The translations under genes were made by a program, and so were the position numbers. This document shows positions 1-12,788 of a stretch of DNA of 64,000 nucleotides, piece by piece. Positions within the stretch are counted from its first letter, which is position 1; each line of letters starts with the position of its first letter. This DNA comes from Talpa occidentalis. Its lineage: Eukaryota > Chordata > Mammalia > Eulipotyphla > Talpidae. The notes under the pieces are model-generated. The model saw nothing but the letters and a program-made list of their open reading frames with translations. It had not been told where the DNA came from and ran no database searches. The DNA is taken from the NCBI RefSeq assembly GCF_014898055.3, contig NW_023601212.1, positions 37,870,329 through 37,934,328 on the forward strand. The letters are read 5' to 3'.

Positions 1-845
1 GGATGCAACATTAAGACTTGACCCACCCTTGCTGGTTTGAAGATGGAGGAAGTGTAACAGGGTGGTCCCAGGAAAGGGGGAGGTTCCCTGCCCCACCCAA
101 GGGAGGGTGGAGCTGAGCAGGAAGAGGAGAAGCTGGAGAAGAGACTGAGGAAGGAAGCAGGATGGAGCCAGGAGACCTGGAGGAGGCGCATGGAGCCTAG
201 AGACATGTAAAGAAACTGCGCTTGTCTTTTGGTCATGGGTGACACAGATGTGGGTGAGACCTGTGGGGAGGTGACAATGGCAGCTTTTATCTTGATGTTG
301 ATTTTGCTCTTTTCCTTCCGGGCTTGTCCGGTTGTTTGTGACCCTTTTCTGTGGGTCCCCACTGGAAGATGCTTTAGACTTGTAGCAGGCTTTGGGGCCT
401 TGTTCTGGGCCAATCCCATTTGGATGGACTTTTACCCATGAGGGGATGGGTAACTCTGGATGCTTCATTTAGAAACTAGACTCTTTGCCTTACCTGTATT
501 GTTTCCTAGTTTTATTAAAGTTCCTTCCCATTAAAGTCTTATATGTTTTGTGTTGATGCGGCGGATGGCAGAACCCATTTAGAATAGGCAGGTTTGCGGG
601 GTTTGGGCTGACCCCCTCTTCCTGTCCTATAACAGAAGGAGGCCATGAGCCAAGGAATGCAGGTGGTCTATAGAAGCCCAAAAGACAAGGAAATGGATGC
701 TCTCCTGGAGCTTTGAGAAGGAAACAGCTCTTCTGATACCTAGATTTTAGTTGAGTGACATCAGTGTCAGACTTCTCAGCTCCAGAATTATAAGATAAAG
801 AAAATTGTGTTAAACCATTAACTTTGTGGTAATTAGTTTTTCTTT
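1..845 (+). repeat. MLT1-like (MaLR) LTR, 3' part, split by a younger LTR
   Basis: Positions 1-52 and 639-845 read as one old repeat once the younger LTR at 53-634 is removed. The text resembles the 3' half of mammalian MLT1 LTRs: a stretch beginning gccatgagccaaggaatgc, then a run ending in tttgtggtaatt. The match is from memory, not a database. It is diverged, as expected for a relic that predates the placental radiation. Confidence 0.6.
53..634 (+). mobile_element. Solo LTR, gammaretrovirus-like (ERV1 type)
   Basis: The element starts TGTAACAG and ends CCTATAACA. It is flanked by a 4-bp target duplication, GAAG (49-52 and 635-638), and removing it restores a continuous older repeat. ATTAAA polyadenylation signals lie at 514-519 and 530-535, followed by an R/U5-like tail. 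A 4-bp duplication is typical of gammaretroviral (class I) integrases. No internal gag, pol or env sequence remains, so this is a recombined solo LTR. A 70-codon ATG frame inside it is not convincing as a gene. Confidence 0.8.
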
Positions 846-2809
846 TGTTGGTATCCCTAACTCATAGAGCAGTACCTAAAATATAGAAATGGCTTGATAT
901 ATTGAATAAATGAATATTTTTGCCTTGATCCATTATTTTGATTTGACACTATTTGCCAGATTTTAACTCTTGGGGGCACAGAAATGAATGACAATCTCTG
1001 CCATACAGAAAATACGAGGGTTATTATTTGTACAGAGGAGGTAGGAGAGTGGACTACAAGGAAGAATTGGAGACAGTTCATCCTAAGCAGAATTTAGAAG
1101 CAGTTTTAAAAGTTTATCAGGTAGGTGTAAGCAGAGTGAGAAGGAAGGGCCTCAAGTGATAGTGTGTGTCCTGGCAGAGAGGCCATGAACTAGCAGGTTG
1201 TATTTGGGAGAACTATGGAGTAAATGGTGGTAGGAAAGGTAGTAGTGAATATGATGCAAGGTAAGCAGGGGACCTCAGAAAACGAAACATTTACATACCA
1301 TATACCATGTGTAGGGTGCAAATTTTCTCTAGTAGCTGAAGCAGAAGCTGTGAAAGCTTTTAAAATGGTATAGATATAAAAGATTTTCATTCTGGCCTTT
1401 TCACTCACACTTTAGAAGGGGCATTCTAGCAATCCTATTGGTACCAGAAGTGAAAAATTCAGCTTGAAATAGGTTAGATGAGAGGCGATGAGGGTGACTT
1501 AGAAATAGTTGAGGGAGAATGAATGAATGGCTGTGACTATCATAATCCTATGAAAAATTTAACATAATACATCTTTTGGTTTGGCTTCTGTACTTTAAAA
1601 AGTAACTTCTAATATATAAATGTGGTTTTCCCAGTAGAATTTTTATTGAGAAAAGGTTACACTGATCAGGCAATTCAAGTAACCCAATAAGGGTTGCAGT
1701 TTATTTTTCCTACTTACCATTCAGTTCCTTGTGAACTTTGCTAGTGTGGTTAGTTCTTTAGAGACCACTTGCACCTGGATAAAGTGATCAAGCAAAACTA
1801 CATGTAGACCACTTACATGAGATATTATTAACTATAAACTGTTTACACCACTGTGAAAAAATTTAGAAGAATTTATTAGGAATTTCAGCAAAACGAAACT
1901 TCACAACTATAGCTAATACATAATTTGAATAAAAAATCCTTTTTTTTGTTTAAATATAATGATTTATTTCCAATAACATGCTCATTAAAAACAATGAAAT
2001 AATTCCATTCATTAAAAATGCATTTATCAATAAAAATACATAATAAAGTATAATTTGTAGCATAAATGTAAACCAGTCAATTTATATGTTATCCATATTA
2101 TGATTAACTTTCTTGTATGGTTATAGTGTTTTAAATCATTAACAAAATGCGGAATTATATAATATATTTACAGATAATTCTTAAAAATAATGATTCAATA
2201 GTTACTGTTATACTTCATCAGTATTTTCTCTGCAGTCTGTATCCAACATCAGGAGATAGACTGGTCCTTTGTTGGCTGCTCTGGAACATAATTTCAGGAT
2301 ATTCTTTTATAGTATACTCATAGACTTTAATCTTATAGATTTTAATTTAGATATAAATTAAATATTAGATATTTTACTATAAAATGTTAGATTTTTACTA
2401 TAAAATATTAGATATTTTACTAAGACTAAACTCAAAATTCCAGTTCTCAAATGCAACAGATACATCAATTTCAACATAACCAAGAATTAGTTTATGTAAG
2501 GGCATCATGCTAATTATAATTCACAGCCCTTACTCTTTGCTATTGGTAAATGTGCTTAAGAAGTGCGTTTTATCAGAACCTGCTATGTAAATAATCAAAA
2601 CTTAATAATTTTATTTCCTACAGGAAGCACATGGAACTCAAATATCGAATAGGTAGTTTAACCATATATATTGGGCAAAAAACCTCAGTTGTTTGGGAAG
2701 ATTATTGTTAAAAATTCATTACTTTTATTTTAGAAAGCAAATAACATGCCATAAAACAAAAATTCTGCTCTAAGACATAGTTTTTACATTGAAAAATTGT
2801 AACTAAGCA
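846..2809. other. AT-rich DNA with no recognised gene
   Basis: I see no exon, RNA gene or clear mobile element. A short AT-rich patch at about 2,338-2,445 repeats a degenerate unit containing attagatattttactat. A small minus-strand open frame at about 2,204-2,320 is discussed under findings. Confidence 0.6.
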
Positions 2810-3077
2810 GGGCCTCCCTGGTGGTTCAAGGGGTTAAGTTTCAGCACGATCAAGCTATCGCCAGTTACTGCAGCATGAGTTCCATCCCTGGCCAGGGAGC
2901 TACCCACATGGCGCAGCAGACCTCTCCTGTCTCACCTGCTGCTCCCCTCAGCAGTGTATTTCAGTGGATCTGCTCCCCACTCTGTCTCTGGTGAATCTTC
3001 TCAAACCTCCCTGCTCCCTGCACCTCTGGCCTACACCCCAGTTCTTGTATGCATAAATAAATAAAATAAATCTTAAA
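2810..3077 (+). mobile_element. tRNA-derived SINE
   Basis: The element starts gggcctccctggtgg, carries a tRNA-like head, a body with the run agcagacctctcctg and a tail ending in ataaataaaataaatctt plus oligo-A. It is flanked by an 18-nt target duplication, aaaaattgtaactaagca (2792-2809 and 3078-3095), the hallmark of L1-mediated insertion. The B box is degraded, so this copy is not young. Confidence 0.88.
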
Positions 3078-3095
3078 AAAAATTGTAACTAAGCA

Positions 3096-4287
3096 ATGGC
3101 AGGTATCTGGAGGGTGTCCTATAGTAACCCTGCCACACTCTTGTGTGCTTTTGTCTCCTGTCACATGAAAGCTACTTGAAGACAGGAAAGCATTTTCCTT
3201 CTTCTACTCCCAGCCCTAGCAGAATGCCTTCTACCTGGTAAGTACTAAGGCAAGGTCTGTTCAATGAACAAAAAAAGACCAAAAGGATAACTTCTACAAA
3301 AAACAGCAACAAAATTCATGCGTGAGGTGGGAGGTAGATGAATGTATAAAGTTCACATAGGTCATAAGTTTTCTAGGGAGAGAGATAACTTCTGGAAATT
3401 AAGACTCAATTTTCAAATCTTAAATGAATGTCCTTTCACTTTTTGGTTTTGAAGTAAAATGGATTTATTATGTAATTAATGGTGTAAGGCTGAAAAAACC
3501 TACTTCTTGAATCAGCTATATAATACATATAAATTATAAAGTTAGACATATGACTTTATACATTCAAAACAAGATTCTTTTAAGTTCATGTGAGTATGAA
3601 AACAGTGGCACTCAAATAGTAAACAAAATAAAACAATAATAGAAACTTAGGTGCAACATCTATGAAACAACAAATACTCCCATATGTGCCCATATGTGGA
3701 GTGATGGAAACCTTTAAGAAAACTCCCTACTAATTTGAATGAGGCTAGCAATTGTCCTAGTGCATATACAATACAGTTTTGGAGGTTACTTGTGTCATAT
3801 ATATAATGTATAGGCATATGATTATATATTGTCTTTCTAAAATTTACATACCAAATCATTTTATTTATTTGAAATGCAGGAGATGCAAGAACATATTATG
3901 AAAGCTTTTAAAAGACAAAAATATATCTAAAGCCCAACTATTTTATTCCCAGCAGAGCACTAAGCTGCTATTTATTCTTGTTTTGAAAGAACTCCAGAAG
4001 TTTGGACTTCTATTTTCTGGACTCAAAATAGATTATAAGCAGCTAAACAGACTGGAAGGCAAGATATAGTTTGAAGTAAGCCCAAGTGATAAAAAGAGAA
4101 CAGGGGATAAAGACATAATCTGAAACTTTGCATCTATCATAAATGCTAACCTGAATGTAATAATGAAAAAACAATAGGAAAATCCAGATCACAGGACATT
4201 TATCAAAACAACAAGACAACTGGCCTGGACTCTTCAAGAGTGTCAATGTGTACAAAAGACGGAAAAAGAACAAAAAGACTTTTACCA
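3096..4287. other. Unannotated intergenic or intronic sequence
   Basis: No coding exon, RNA gene or clear repeat is recognised. The stretch is AT-rich and has only short chance open frames. Confidence 0.5.
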
Positions 4288-4566
4288 GGGCCTCCCTGGT
4301 GGTGCAAGGGGTTAAGCACCACAGTATGGGGCAGTCTGCAGCCTCCGCAGCACACGTTTGAACCCTGGGCAGCCAGGGGGAAATCCACATGGCGAGGCAG
4401 ACCTCTCCTGTGTGGCTCGCTGCTCCCCTCAGCAGTGTATTTTGGTCAGTCTGCCTGTTCTGTTCCCTGCTCTGTCTCTGGTGGATCCTCTCACCCCACC
4501 CCCCGCCCCCACATCTCTGGCCTGTGCCCCAGCTCTTGTATGCATGTATAGACAGATATTTAAAAA
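4288..4566 (+). mobile_element. tRNA-derived SINE
   Basis: It has the same head (gggcctccctggtggtgcaa) and body as the other copies in the window, and ends in an A-tail at about 4561-4570. The flanks, aaaaagacttttaccag before and aaaaagtttttccag after, look like a decayed target duplication, so this is an older insertion. Confidence 0.82.
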
Positions 4567-4978
4567 AAAAGTTTTTCCAGATTTACACAGCAACCAAATG
4601 CAATGTAAATTCCTGAGTTCGATCCTGTATCAAGGAAATAAAATAGACACAGAGGATATTTTTCTCCCAGACAACTGGGAGAGTCTATAACAGATGTTCT
4701 ATTAATATGAGACTGCTTGGAACTAACCCCACAGCCAGAGGTAAGCTGAAGGCCCCCACAAGCCAGGCCCCACCTGACAGGGAGTTGGAGCCCAGAGGGG
4801 GATCCAGCAATTTGAAGCCCAGAGAGCAATCCATTCACTCCACCTCCAGGGCAGTCTGTGGGACCTCAAGACACACCTTGGGAATCAAACAAACACAGCA
4901 GGAGGAGATATTCTGTGACAGCGACCATTAACATATTCATAGTATCACTGCCCTACTGGACTTCTGGCATAACAGTAT

Positions 4979-6532
4979 TTGACTCGATTGGACCACCAGT
5001 TTCCAACATCCCAGAAAGAGTACACCAAAGAGATGCTAGCCAGTACCAGCGACACAGTGTCCCAATGCATAGGACAAATTAGAAAACAAGCAGCAGGGAG
5101 AAGAAAAACTACAAGCAACCAAGCAAGTCCTCAGGGAAAAGACATACCACAAAAAGAAAATCACCCATCAGATTGCAACATCAGTGACTTGGAAGAACTC
5201 CTGAACCTTCCAGAAAGAGAGTTTAAAATTGCCATGATTAAAAAACTGACAGAAGTCATAAAGGAAAACAACGATAAGGGAAAAATAATCAACAATCAGA
5301 AGATGAAATTGAGTCCCTAAAGAGGGAAGTGAAAGAAATGCAGGAGATCAAAGGATTAATGGAGGAGCTAAAGGACTCTGGGAAAAGCAGTGATAGCAGA
5401 ATAGATGAAATGGAAGAATGAATAAGTACTCTCAAAGACACAGAAATAAAAAGAACCAAAACAGAAAAGGAAAGAGAAGTACGAAGGAAAAAGACTGAAG
5501 AAAGACTTCGGGAACTATCTGACTCCATAGGAAAGGAAATATAAGAGTTATAGGAATCCCAGAAGGAGAGGAGAGAGACAGGAACAGAGAAAATATTCAA
5601 GGAAATAATTGAAGAGAACTTCCCAAACATGAAGAAGGAGCTGAAAATAGACATACAAGAAGCAAAAAGAACACCAAACTTCCATGATGAAAGGAAAAAT
5701 ACAGCAAGACACATAATAGTAAAGCTAGCAAGAATCCAAGACAAGGAAAAAATAATGAAGCTGACAAGAGGGAAGAAAGAGATAACATACAAAGGAAAAC
5801 CAATCAGACTGACATCAGACTTCTCTGAAGAAACACTACGGGCAAGGAGAGAGTGGAGGGACACAGTCAACATGTAAGGGGGAGAGGATGTCCTGAGCTA
5901 ATTCCATGCAGGCTTTTTGGACTCCACCCCGTCTCCAGACCAAAGCCATCAAGACATTGGGAAAGACAAATCCCGTCACCACCAAAGGGAAGGTGGCTGG
6001 GACCTGAGGGTGGAGTTAAGCAGCCAGGTTTGGTATAAAAACCAAACACGTGGGCCTTGGGGGGCTCGCTCTCCCGCTCGCCTCCTAGCTTCATGGCTCC
6101 CGGCTTGCGGCCAGCTCTCAGAGTGCCATTTGGGATTCCAAATCAGTGGATAGGGTAGGATGCATTTAAAACTTTGTCTCCCACTTTTCTCCCTGAGTTG
6201 TACATTTCCTCATTTGCCCTTCCCTTGTAAATAAACCTTTTATTAACCTTTCGTGTGTGCCTGAGGTAGAGTATTGATAAGTCCTTTTAAGCACACGGGT
6301 GAGGACCACAGTCAGGCAACCCGTTTTGTATTGGGGCTGCCCTATAACAAACAGACTCCATGACAACAAATACCAACCAAGAATACTCTATCCTGCAAAG
6401 CTGTCCTTCCTCTATGAAGAAAGAATAAGGACCTTCCCAGACAAACAGAAACTCCGAAATTTCATCAAGATTAAACCCCTACTCCAAAAAATACTATATG
6501 GAATCCTAAAGCCAGAACCAACAGAGGGATGA
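4979..6532 (+). pseudogene. L1 ORF1 pseudogene, interrupted by a solo LTR
   Basis: ORF1p is the RNA-binding chaperone of L1 particles. The first open piece (4979-5320) includes the conserved stretch LPEREFKIAMIKK. A later piece (5629-5872) contains RTPNFHDERKNTARHIIVKL, equivalent to the RRM/C-terminal domain. The frame is lost between them, in the coiled-coil region. Coding resemblance resumes after the LTR at 6354 (YQPRILYPAKLSF) and ends PEPTEG-stop at 6532. The LTR inserted after residues REWRDTVN and duplicated four bases, AACA. The copy cannot encode a working protein. Confidence 0.87.
5873..6349 (+). mobile_element. Solo LTR, gammaretrovirus-like (ERV1 type), in L1 ORF1
   Basis: The 477-bp element starts TGTAAGGGGG and ends CCTATAACA, flanked by the 4-bp duplication AACA (5869-5872 and 6350-6353). 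A TATA box (tataaaa, 6034-6040) and a polyadenylation signal (AATAAA, 6230-6235) mark U3/R/U5 order on the plus strand. Deleting it rejoins the L1 text. It therefore postdates that L1 and has lost its internal genes by LTR-LTR recombination. Confidence 0.88.
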
Positions 6533-6601
6533 ATAAGAGTGAAACAAGACCACAAAAAAATTATTAAAAAAATAAATAAAACCAGAGAAAAGACAAACAA
6601 A

Positions 6602-9600
6602 ATGGCATATACAGACACTAACATATCAATATTAACTCAGTGTAAATGGACTAAACTCTTCAATAAAAAGACACAGAGTCGCAGGCTGGATTAAGAAACA
6701 AAACCCAACCTTTTGCTCTCTCCAGGAGACTCACTTAACTACAAAAGATAAAAATAGACTGAAAGTAAAAGGATGGAAAACAATCTTACAAGCAAATGGA
6801 CCAAAAAAGAAGGCAGGAACAGCTATATTTATATCAGATAAAAAAGATTTCAAACTCAAAAAGGTAAAAAGAGACCCAGACAGTCAATACATTATAATCA
6901 AGGGGACAATACTTCAAGAATAAATAACACTCATTAACATATACTCACCAAATGAAGGAGCACCAAAATATATCAGACAGCTATTATCATCTCTGAAAAC
7001 AAACATCAGAGAAAACACATATGTAGTAGGAGACTTCAACACACCACTATCAACAATGGATAGATCAACAAGACAAAAAATAAGTAAGGACATTAAAGCT
7101 CTAAATAAGGATCTAGACCTCATGGGCTTAACAGACATCTATAGAACACTAAAGCCAAAAAATCTGAGTAGACATTTTTCTCAAGCGCACATGGATCATT
7201 CTCCAGTATCGATCACATACTGGGACAGAAGACAAACAACAACAGATACACCAAGATTGAAATCATACCAACTATCTTCGCTGACCATGAAGGCATCAAA
7301 CTAGAAATAAACCATAAAAAGAAGGCAAGGAACGCTCCTACCTCATGGAGATTGAAACCCACACTACTGGCAGACCACTGGACTAATGAGGAGATCAAAG
7401 AAGAAATTAAAAAAATACTTTGAGTTGAATGACAAGGAGGACACCAATTTCCTAAATGTATGGGATGCAGCAAAAGCAGTATATAGCAATACAGGTTCAC
7501 AGCAACTAACAAGAAAGAACTTAAAGAAACAACCTAATCTCACAGCTCAAAGTACTAGAAAAAGAACAACAAAACTCTAAATCCAGTAGAAGAAAAGAAA
7601 GAGTAAAAATCCAAGCAGAAATAAATGAAATCGAAAATAAAAAAAAAAAATCCAAAAGATCAATGAAACCAAAAGTTGGTTCTTCGAAAAAATAAATAGA
7701 CAAACCTCTAGCCAGGCTCACAAAGGAAAAATAGGAGAAAGCACAAATAAATAGGATCACAAATGAAAGAGGAGAAATCACAACAGACACAGCAGAAATA
7801 AAAAGAATAATCAGAAACTACTATGAACAATTATATGCAAACAAGTACAACAATCTAGAAGAGATGGACAAATTCCTACAACTCTACAATCACCCAAAGC
7901 TAGATAAAGAAGAAATAGAACACCTAAACAGACCAGTTACAAGCAGCGAAAATGAAATGGTAATCAAAAACCTCCCCATAAACAAAATCCCAGGACCTGA
8001 TGGATTTATAAATGAATTCTACCAAGCATTCAGAAACAAATTAGTGCCTATCCTTCACAAACTCTTTCAAAAATTGTGAAGGAAGGGATAATACCAAACA
8101 CGTTCTATGAAGCCAACATTACACCAATACCAAAACCGAACAAGGACAACACAAAAAAGGAAAACGACAGGCCAATCTCTCTAATGAACACAGATGCAAA
8201 AATCCTCAATAAAATTTTAGCTATCAGAATCCAACAATGTATCCATAAGATAATTCACCACGACCAAGTAGGATTTATTCCAGGAACACAAGGATGGTTC
8301 AACATCCGAAAATCAATCAATGTGATCCGACACACCAACAAAAAGAAATATAAAAACCATATAATATCAATAGATGCTGAGAAAGCCTTTGACAAAGTAC
8401 AACACCCATTTATGATAAAGCCCTTTGAAATTCTCGGGATACAAGGAACATACCTCAACATCATAAAGGCCACATATGACAAGCCCATAGCCAGTATCAT
8501 TCTCAATGGTGAAAAGCTGAAAGCATTTCCATTAAGACCTGGAACAAGACAAGGATGTCCACTCTCACCACTTCTTTTCAATATAATACTGGAAGTCCTA
8601 GCCAGAGCAATAACACAAGAGAAAGACATACAAGAAGTCCAAATAGGCAAGGAAGAAATCAAACTATCACTATTTGCAGATGATATGATAATATACATAG
8701 GGAACCCCAAAAACTCTGCAGAAAAACTAACCTAATCAATCAGTTTAGTAAAGTGGCAGGATACAAAATCAACACACAAAAATCAGTAGCCTTCTATACA
8801 CAAACAATAAATCTGAAGACAAAATCAAGAAAACCATCCCTTTTATTATTGAAACAAAAAGAATCAAATACTTGGGAATAAACCTAACAAGAGAGGTAAA
8901 GGACCTATACAAAGAAAACTATAAAACTCTGTTAAAAGAAATAGAAGACACAAGACACAAAGAAATGGAAAGACATCCCCTGCTCATGGATTGGAAGAAT
9001 TAACATGATCAAAATGGCCATCCTACCAAAAGCAATTTACAGATTCAATGCTATTCCAATAAAAATTTCAATGACATTCTTCAAAGAAATTCAATAAATA
9101 TTGATGAAATTCATTTGGAGCCACCAAAAAACCCCAAATAGCCAAAACTCTCCTGAAAGAAAAGAAGGGAATGGAGGCATCACACTCCCAGATTTCAAAC
9201 TGTACTACAAGCCATAATAATCAAACCTGAATGGTATTGGAACAAGAACAGACACATGGACCAATGGAACTGAATACAAAATCCAGAAATAAACCCATAG
9301 ATTTATAGTCAACTAATCTTTGACAAAGGAGCAAAGAATATGCAATGGAGCAAAGAAAGTTTGTTCAATAAATGGTGCTGGGAAACTGGGTTGCCACATG
9401 CAAAAAAAATGAAGCTTGACTACTACCTCACACCATGCACAAAAACCAACTCAAAACGGATTAAAGAAAGAGACATAAGACCTGAAACCATAAAATATAT
9501 AGAAGGAAATACAGGCGAAACACTACATGACATGCACCTCAAAAATGTCTTTACAGATACATCACCCAAAGCAGTGATAGTGTAGCTGGGACTACATCAA

Positions 9601-10383
9601 GTTAAAGAGCATTTGCACAGCAAAACAATAACCAAAACAAAGAGAAATCCCACCTACTGGGAGAAAATTTTTGCATACAACACTGATAAAGGACTGATTG
9701 CAAAAATCTACAAATAGCTGATGAGACTCAACAAAAACAAAGAAAATAATCCAGTCAAAAAATGGACAGAAGAGTTAAAAAGAAACTTCTCCGAAGAGGA
9801 AATGCAAATGGCCAACAGGCATATGAAAAAATGTTCAACATCACCAAATCAGGGAAATGCAAATCAAAATCACAATGAGATACCATCTTACACCAGTGAG
9901 AATGGCACATATTAAAAAAAAAAAAAAAACTAGCAACAACAAATGTTGGGGTGGTTGTGGAGAAAAAGGAACTCTCCTGCACTGCTGGTGGGAGTGCAAA
10001 CTGGTGCAACCACTATGGAAAGCTGTATGGAGATACTCAACCTACTAAAGATAGAGCTTCCATGTGATCCAGCAATTCCACTCCTAGGTATTTACCCAAA
10101 GGACACAGAAACATTAATTCAAAAGGGCATCTGCACCCTTATGCTTATAGCAGCACTATTTACAATAGCTAAGCTATGGAAACAACTCAAATGCCCCAAA
10201 ATAGATGACTGGATCAAGAAGATGTGGTATATATACACAATGGAGTATTACTCAGCAATCAAAAAGGATAAACTCATGTAATATCCAGCAGCATGGATGG
10301 AGCTAAAAGGGATCATGCTCAGCGAAATAAGCCAGAAAGAGAAAGAAAAATACTGGATGGTCTAACTCATAGCAGGAATTTAG
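6602..10383 (+). pseudogene. L1 ORF2 pseudogene (endonuclease-reverse transcriptase)
   Basis: ORF2p nicks DNA and reverse-transcribes L1 RNA at the nick. Endonuclease-like text begins at 6602, with GDF-N-TP equivalent DNA at about 7031-7045. The reverse transcriptase part is best preserved in two open pieces, 7864-8079 and 8076-8735; the second keeps the catalytic FADD box (near 8676). The C-terminal half is split into short frames, with the cysteine-rich HCWWECK segment near 9980 and the end at about 10,383. Multiple frameshifts and stops make it non-functional. Confidence 0.9.
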
Positions 10384-10620
10384 AAACCTAAATAAGGGAC
10401 CAGGAAAAAGACTAATCATAATAAAGAAAAAATCAAAATCAACAAGCAACTATAAACCAGAGACACACTACGTTGGAAATGGGAGGAAAGGAATGATTAT
10501 GGTCAAAATAAGGGGGGCAGAACGGTATGGGGAATATAACCAAAATGAAAATGCATACATTGTGCAAAAATGAAAAATGATGTAAGAATTATATAAAATA
10601 TATTAATAAAAATATTAAAT

Positions 10621-12223
10621 TTCATGGGTGTAACAATGGTATGTGCTTAAGTAGGAGATTGTTCTTAGCTGAGTATGTATGCTAAAGTGTTTAGGAGGGA
10701 AGTATTATCATGTCTGTAGTTAACTTTCAAACAATTCAAAAATGTGTGTGTGTGCACATGTGTCTTTATTCCTTCGCTTTACTTAACCTTCCATCCCTCC
10801 TTCCCTCCATCCTTCCATCCATTCCTTCCTATTCCTTCATTCCATCTGTCCACCCATCTATCCATTCATCCACTCACCCACCTATTCACCCATCCATCTA
10901 TTTGATAAAGCAGCATGTGACCAATTGATAAATCCAAATGAAGAGTAAAATAACACAGAATAAAAATAACCCACAAAATGGCAAACAAATCCCCAAATCT
11001 CCATGCAAGATATGGCACTTCTGTTGGGGTAAGTCTGATGACAATTGTTTAAACAGGACTTATTAATCATGTGATTTTATGCCATTTTCTCTGAAAATAA
11101 ATGCAAGGTTTCTGACAAAATTAGTGATGCTAAAATAGGGGGGAGTAGTATGTTTGGAGGTAAAGAGACAGAAAAGATTAATGATTGCCAACACTCACAA
11201 AGAATGAAAAATAATGTAAGATAATATTTCAAACCTACCCCTAATCCACATCATTAACTTTTTAGCTATTAGTCAGATACTCTAGCAATATAAAGACAGA
11301 GGATACCAATATGCCAGACAGAGTAATTTGCTGATTAGATAACTTTTTTCCCCTGCAGGGTAGTATTTACTATTCATGCCCGGTTAGTTGTCTGAGGTTA
11401 CATACTGTTTTCAAGTAGAGCTGAAATATATGCAAGAGGGATCTCAGTTGGGTATTATCTCACTGAAGTGAAATAAGAATCATAATTGCTGTAACCAACA
11501 AATCATTATATTCAAAATTCAGACATAGAGAAATTACCACCGTAAAAATTACTCAAATAGCTGAACTGGCAGACATGAAAAATTGAAGGATAAAACCAAA
11601 CAAGCATGTAAAAAAGAGTTTCCATGAAAAAAAAAAAACAGCAGGAGCCACACTGTTGCCAAAAAAGCTGGATCTGAAAATCACAGTATAACAATGCCAC
11701 ATCAGAACACTGACTTCAAGAACCATGTTCCCAGAGGTAAATAATAAGCTTCGAGAGGTAAGGACAGCTGCTTTCTAAGTATTATTCACTACTGTACAGA
11801 GTGTAGCAAAGAGCTGAAACATGGGTAAGAAATGTTTTATATCATTTACGTAAAAGTAAATCATAATTAAGACACTTGCAGGGTCTTCCCTTTCTCTAGT
11901 CAGGATTTCAGAACTGAGGACATGTGATGAAAACACACGAGCAAGCACCTAGTGAATTCTCTAATAGGATTTTCTTTGTTGAACACCTCAGCTAAGGATT
12001 GTGAGAGGCTGGGAAGTAGCTTAGTTTGAGGAAGTTTCCATCTCATAGACCTAATTTCTGTGATTTCCTTATCTGACCTTGGATTAGTTACTTAGGCTGA
12101 AGGTTTCTGAACATAATGACTGTTTCTTTATATCTATATGTCTGTCTGTCTGTCTCTGTCTACTTACCTAGCTAACTTCCTCCTCTCTCCCTTTCTCTCT
12201 CTTCCTCTCCCCTAGAATTCAGT
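10621..12223. other. Unannotated sequence with a tetranucleotide-type simple repeat
   Basis: A degenerate (CCAT/CCTT)n tract runs from about 10,785 to 10,905 and accounts for the short open frame there. A pyrimidine-rich (TGTC)n/(CTCT)n tract lies at about 12,135-12,215, next to an L1 scrap. No exon or RNA gene is recognised. Confidence 0.6.
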
Positions 12224-12486
12224 GCCCAAATGAAAACCTAAGTAAGGGACCAGGAAAAAGGCTAATTATAATTATATAAAGTAAAAATCAAAATCAACAA
12301 GCAACTATAAACCAGAGACACACTACGGTGGGGTGGTAGTGGGGTGGGGGGAGAAGGGAGTAGGATCAAAACAAGGGAGGTGGGAATTGTATGGGGACTA
12401 TAACTAAGATGAAAATGCATACATTGTGCAAAAATGAAAAATGATGTAAAAAATATATAAAATAAAAGAAAAAAAGAAAAAAATTC
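12224..12486 (+). mobile_element. Severely 5'-truncated L1 (3' UTR only)
   Basis: The stretch is an L1 3' UTR: agggaccaggaaaaaggc, a G-rich block at about 12,329-12,385, gcatacattgtgcaaaaatg, then an A-rich tail. It matches the 3' end of the L1 at 4.6-10.6 kb closely, so it belongs to the same L1 lineage. No clean target duplication was found. Confidence 0.82.
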
Positions 12487-12788
12487 AAGGTAGTACTGTC
12501 TAGTTTTGAACTCTAAAGACAGGGAGGGATATGAGCAAGGATGGAATCATTGCCCATGTGAGTTTCCTACCATTTTCAAATTAAGGCACATATCTAAGAC
12601 TCTTTGAAGAATGGGGCACTGACACCTGCTTCTGCTTCTATGATTGAAATATTATGGATGTAAAAATTGTTGAGTTTTTTTAATGATAGGATATTTGCTT
12701 GATTCTAACAAAATACCTTATTTTTGAAAGTTGGTTAGGGAGAAAAGCTCTCTAAAAATGAGTTTGAAGAAAAATTAATGTCAATACA

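Larger units (their letters stand above)
4600..10620 (+). mobile_element. Decayed near-full-length LINE-1, sense strand
   Basis: L1 order is visible: residual 5' region (about 4.6-4.98 kb), ORF1 remnant, ORF2 remnant (6,602-10,383) and a 3' UTR ending in an AT-rich tail near 10,620. The 3' UTR carries the block gcatacattgtgcaaaaatg, shared with the elements at 12.2 kb and 60.2 kb but absent from the youngest L1s here. Many frameshifts and stops rule out activity. A solo LTR sits in ORF1. The exact 5' end is uncertain because no target duplication was recognised. Confidence 0.88.

Noticed and set aside
229..441. 70-codon frame in the first solo LTR
   Set aside because: It is short, without a known motif, and spans LTR U3/R sequence; retroviral LTRs of this type rarely encode proteins.
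5289..5873. 194-codon minus-strand frame, and the like at 48,214-48,792
   Set aside because: These are antisense shadows of L1 ORF1, caused by its purine-rich coding strand.
10710..10928. 72-codon frame with Pro/Ser/His/Ile repeats
   Set aside because: It is the translation of a CCAT/CCTT simple repeat.
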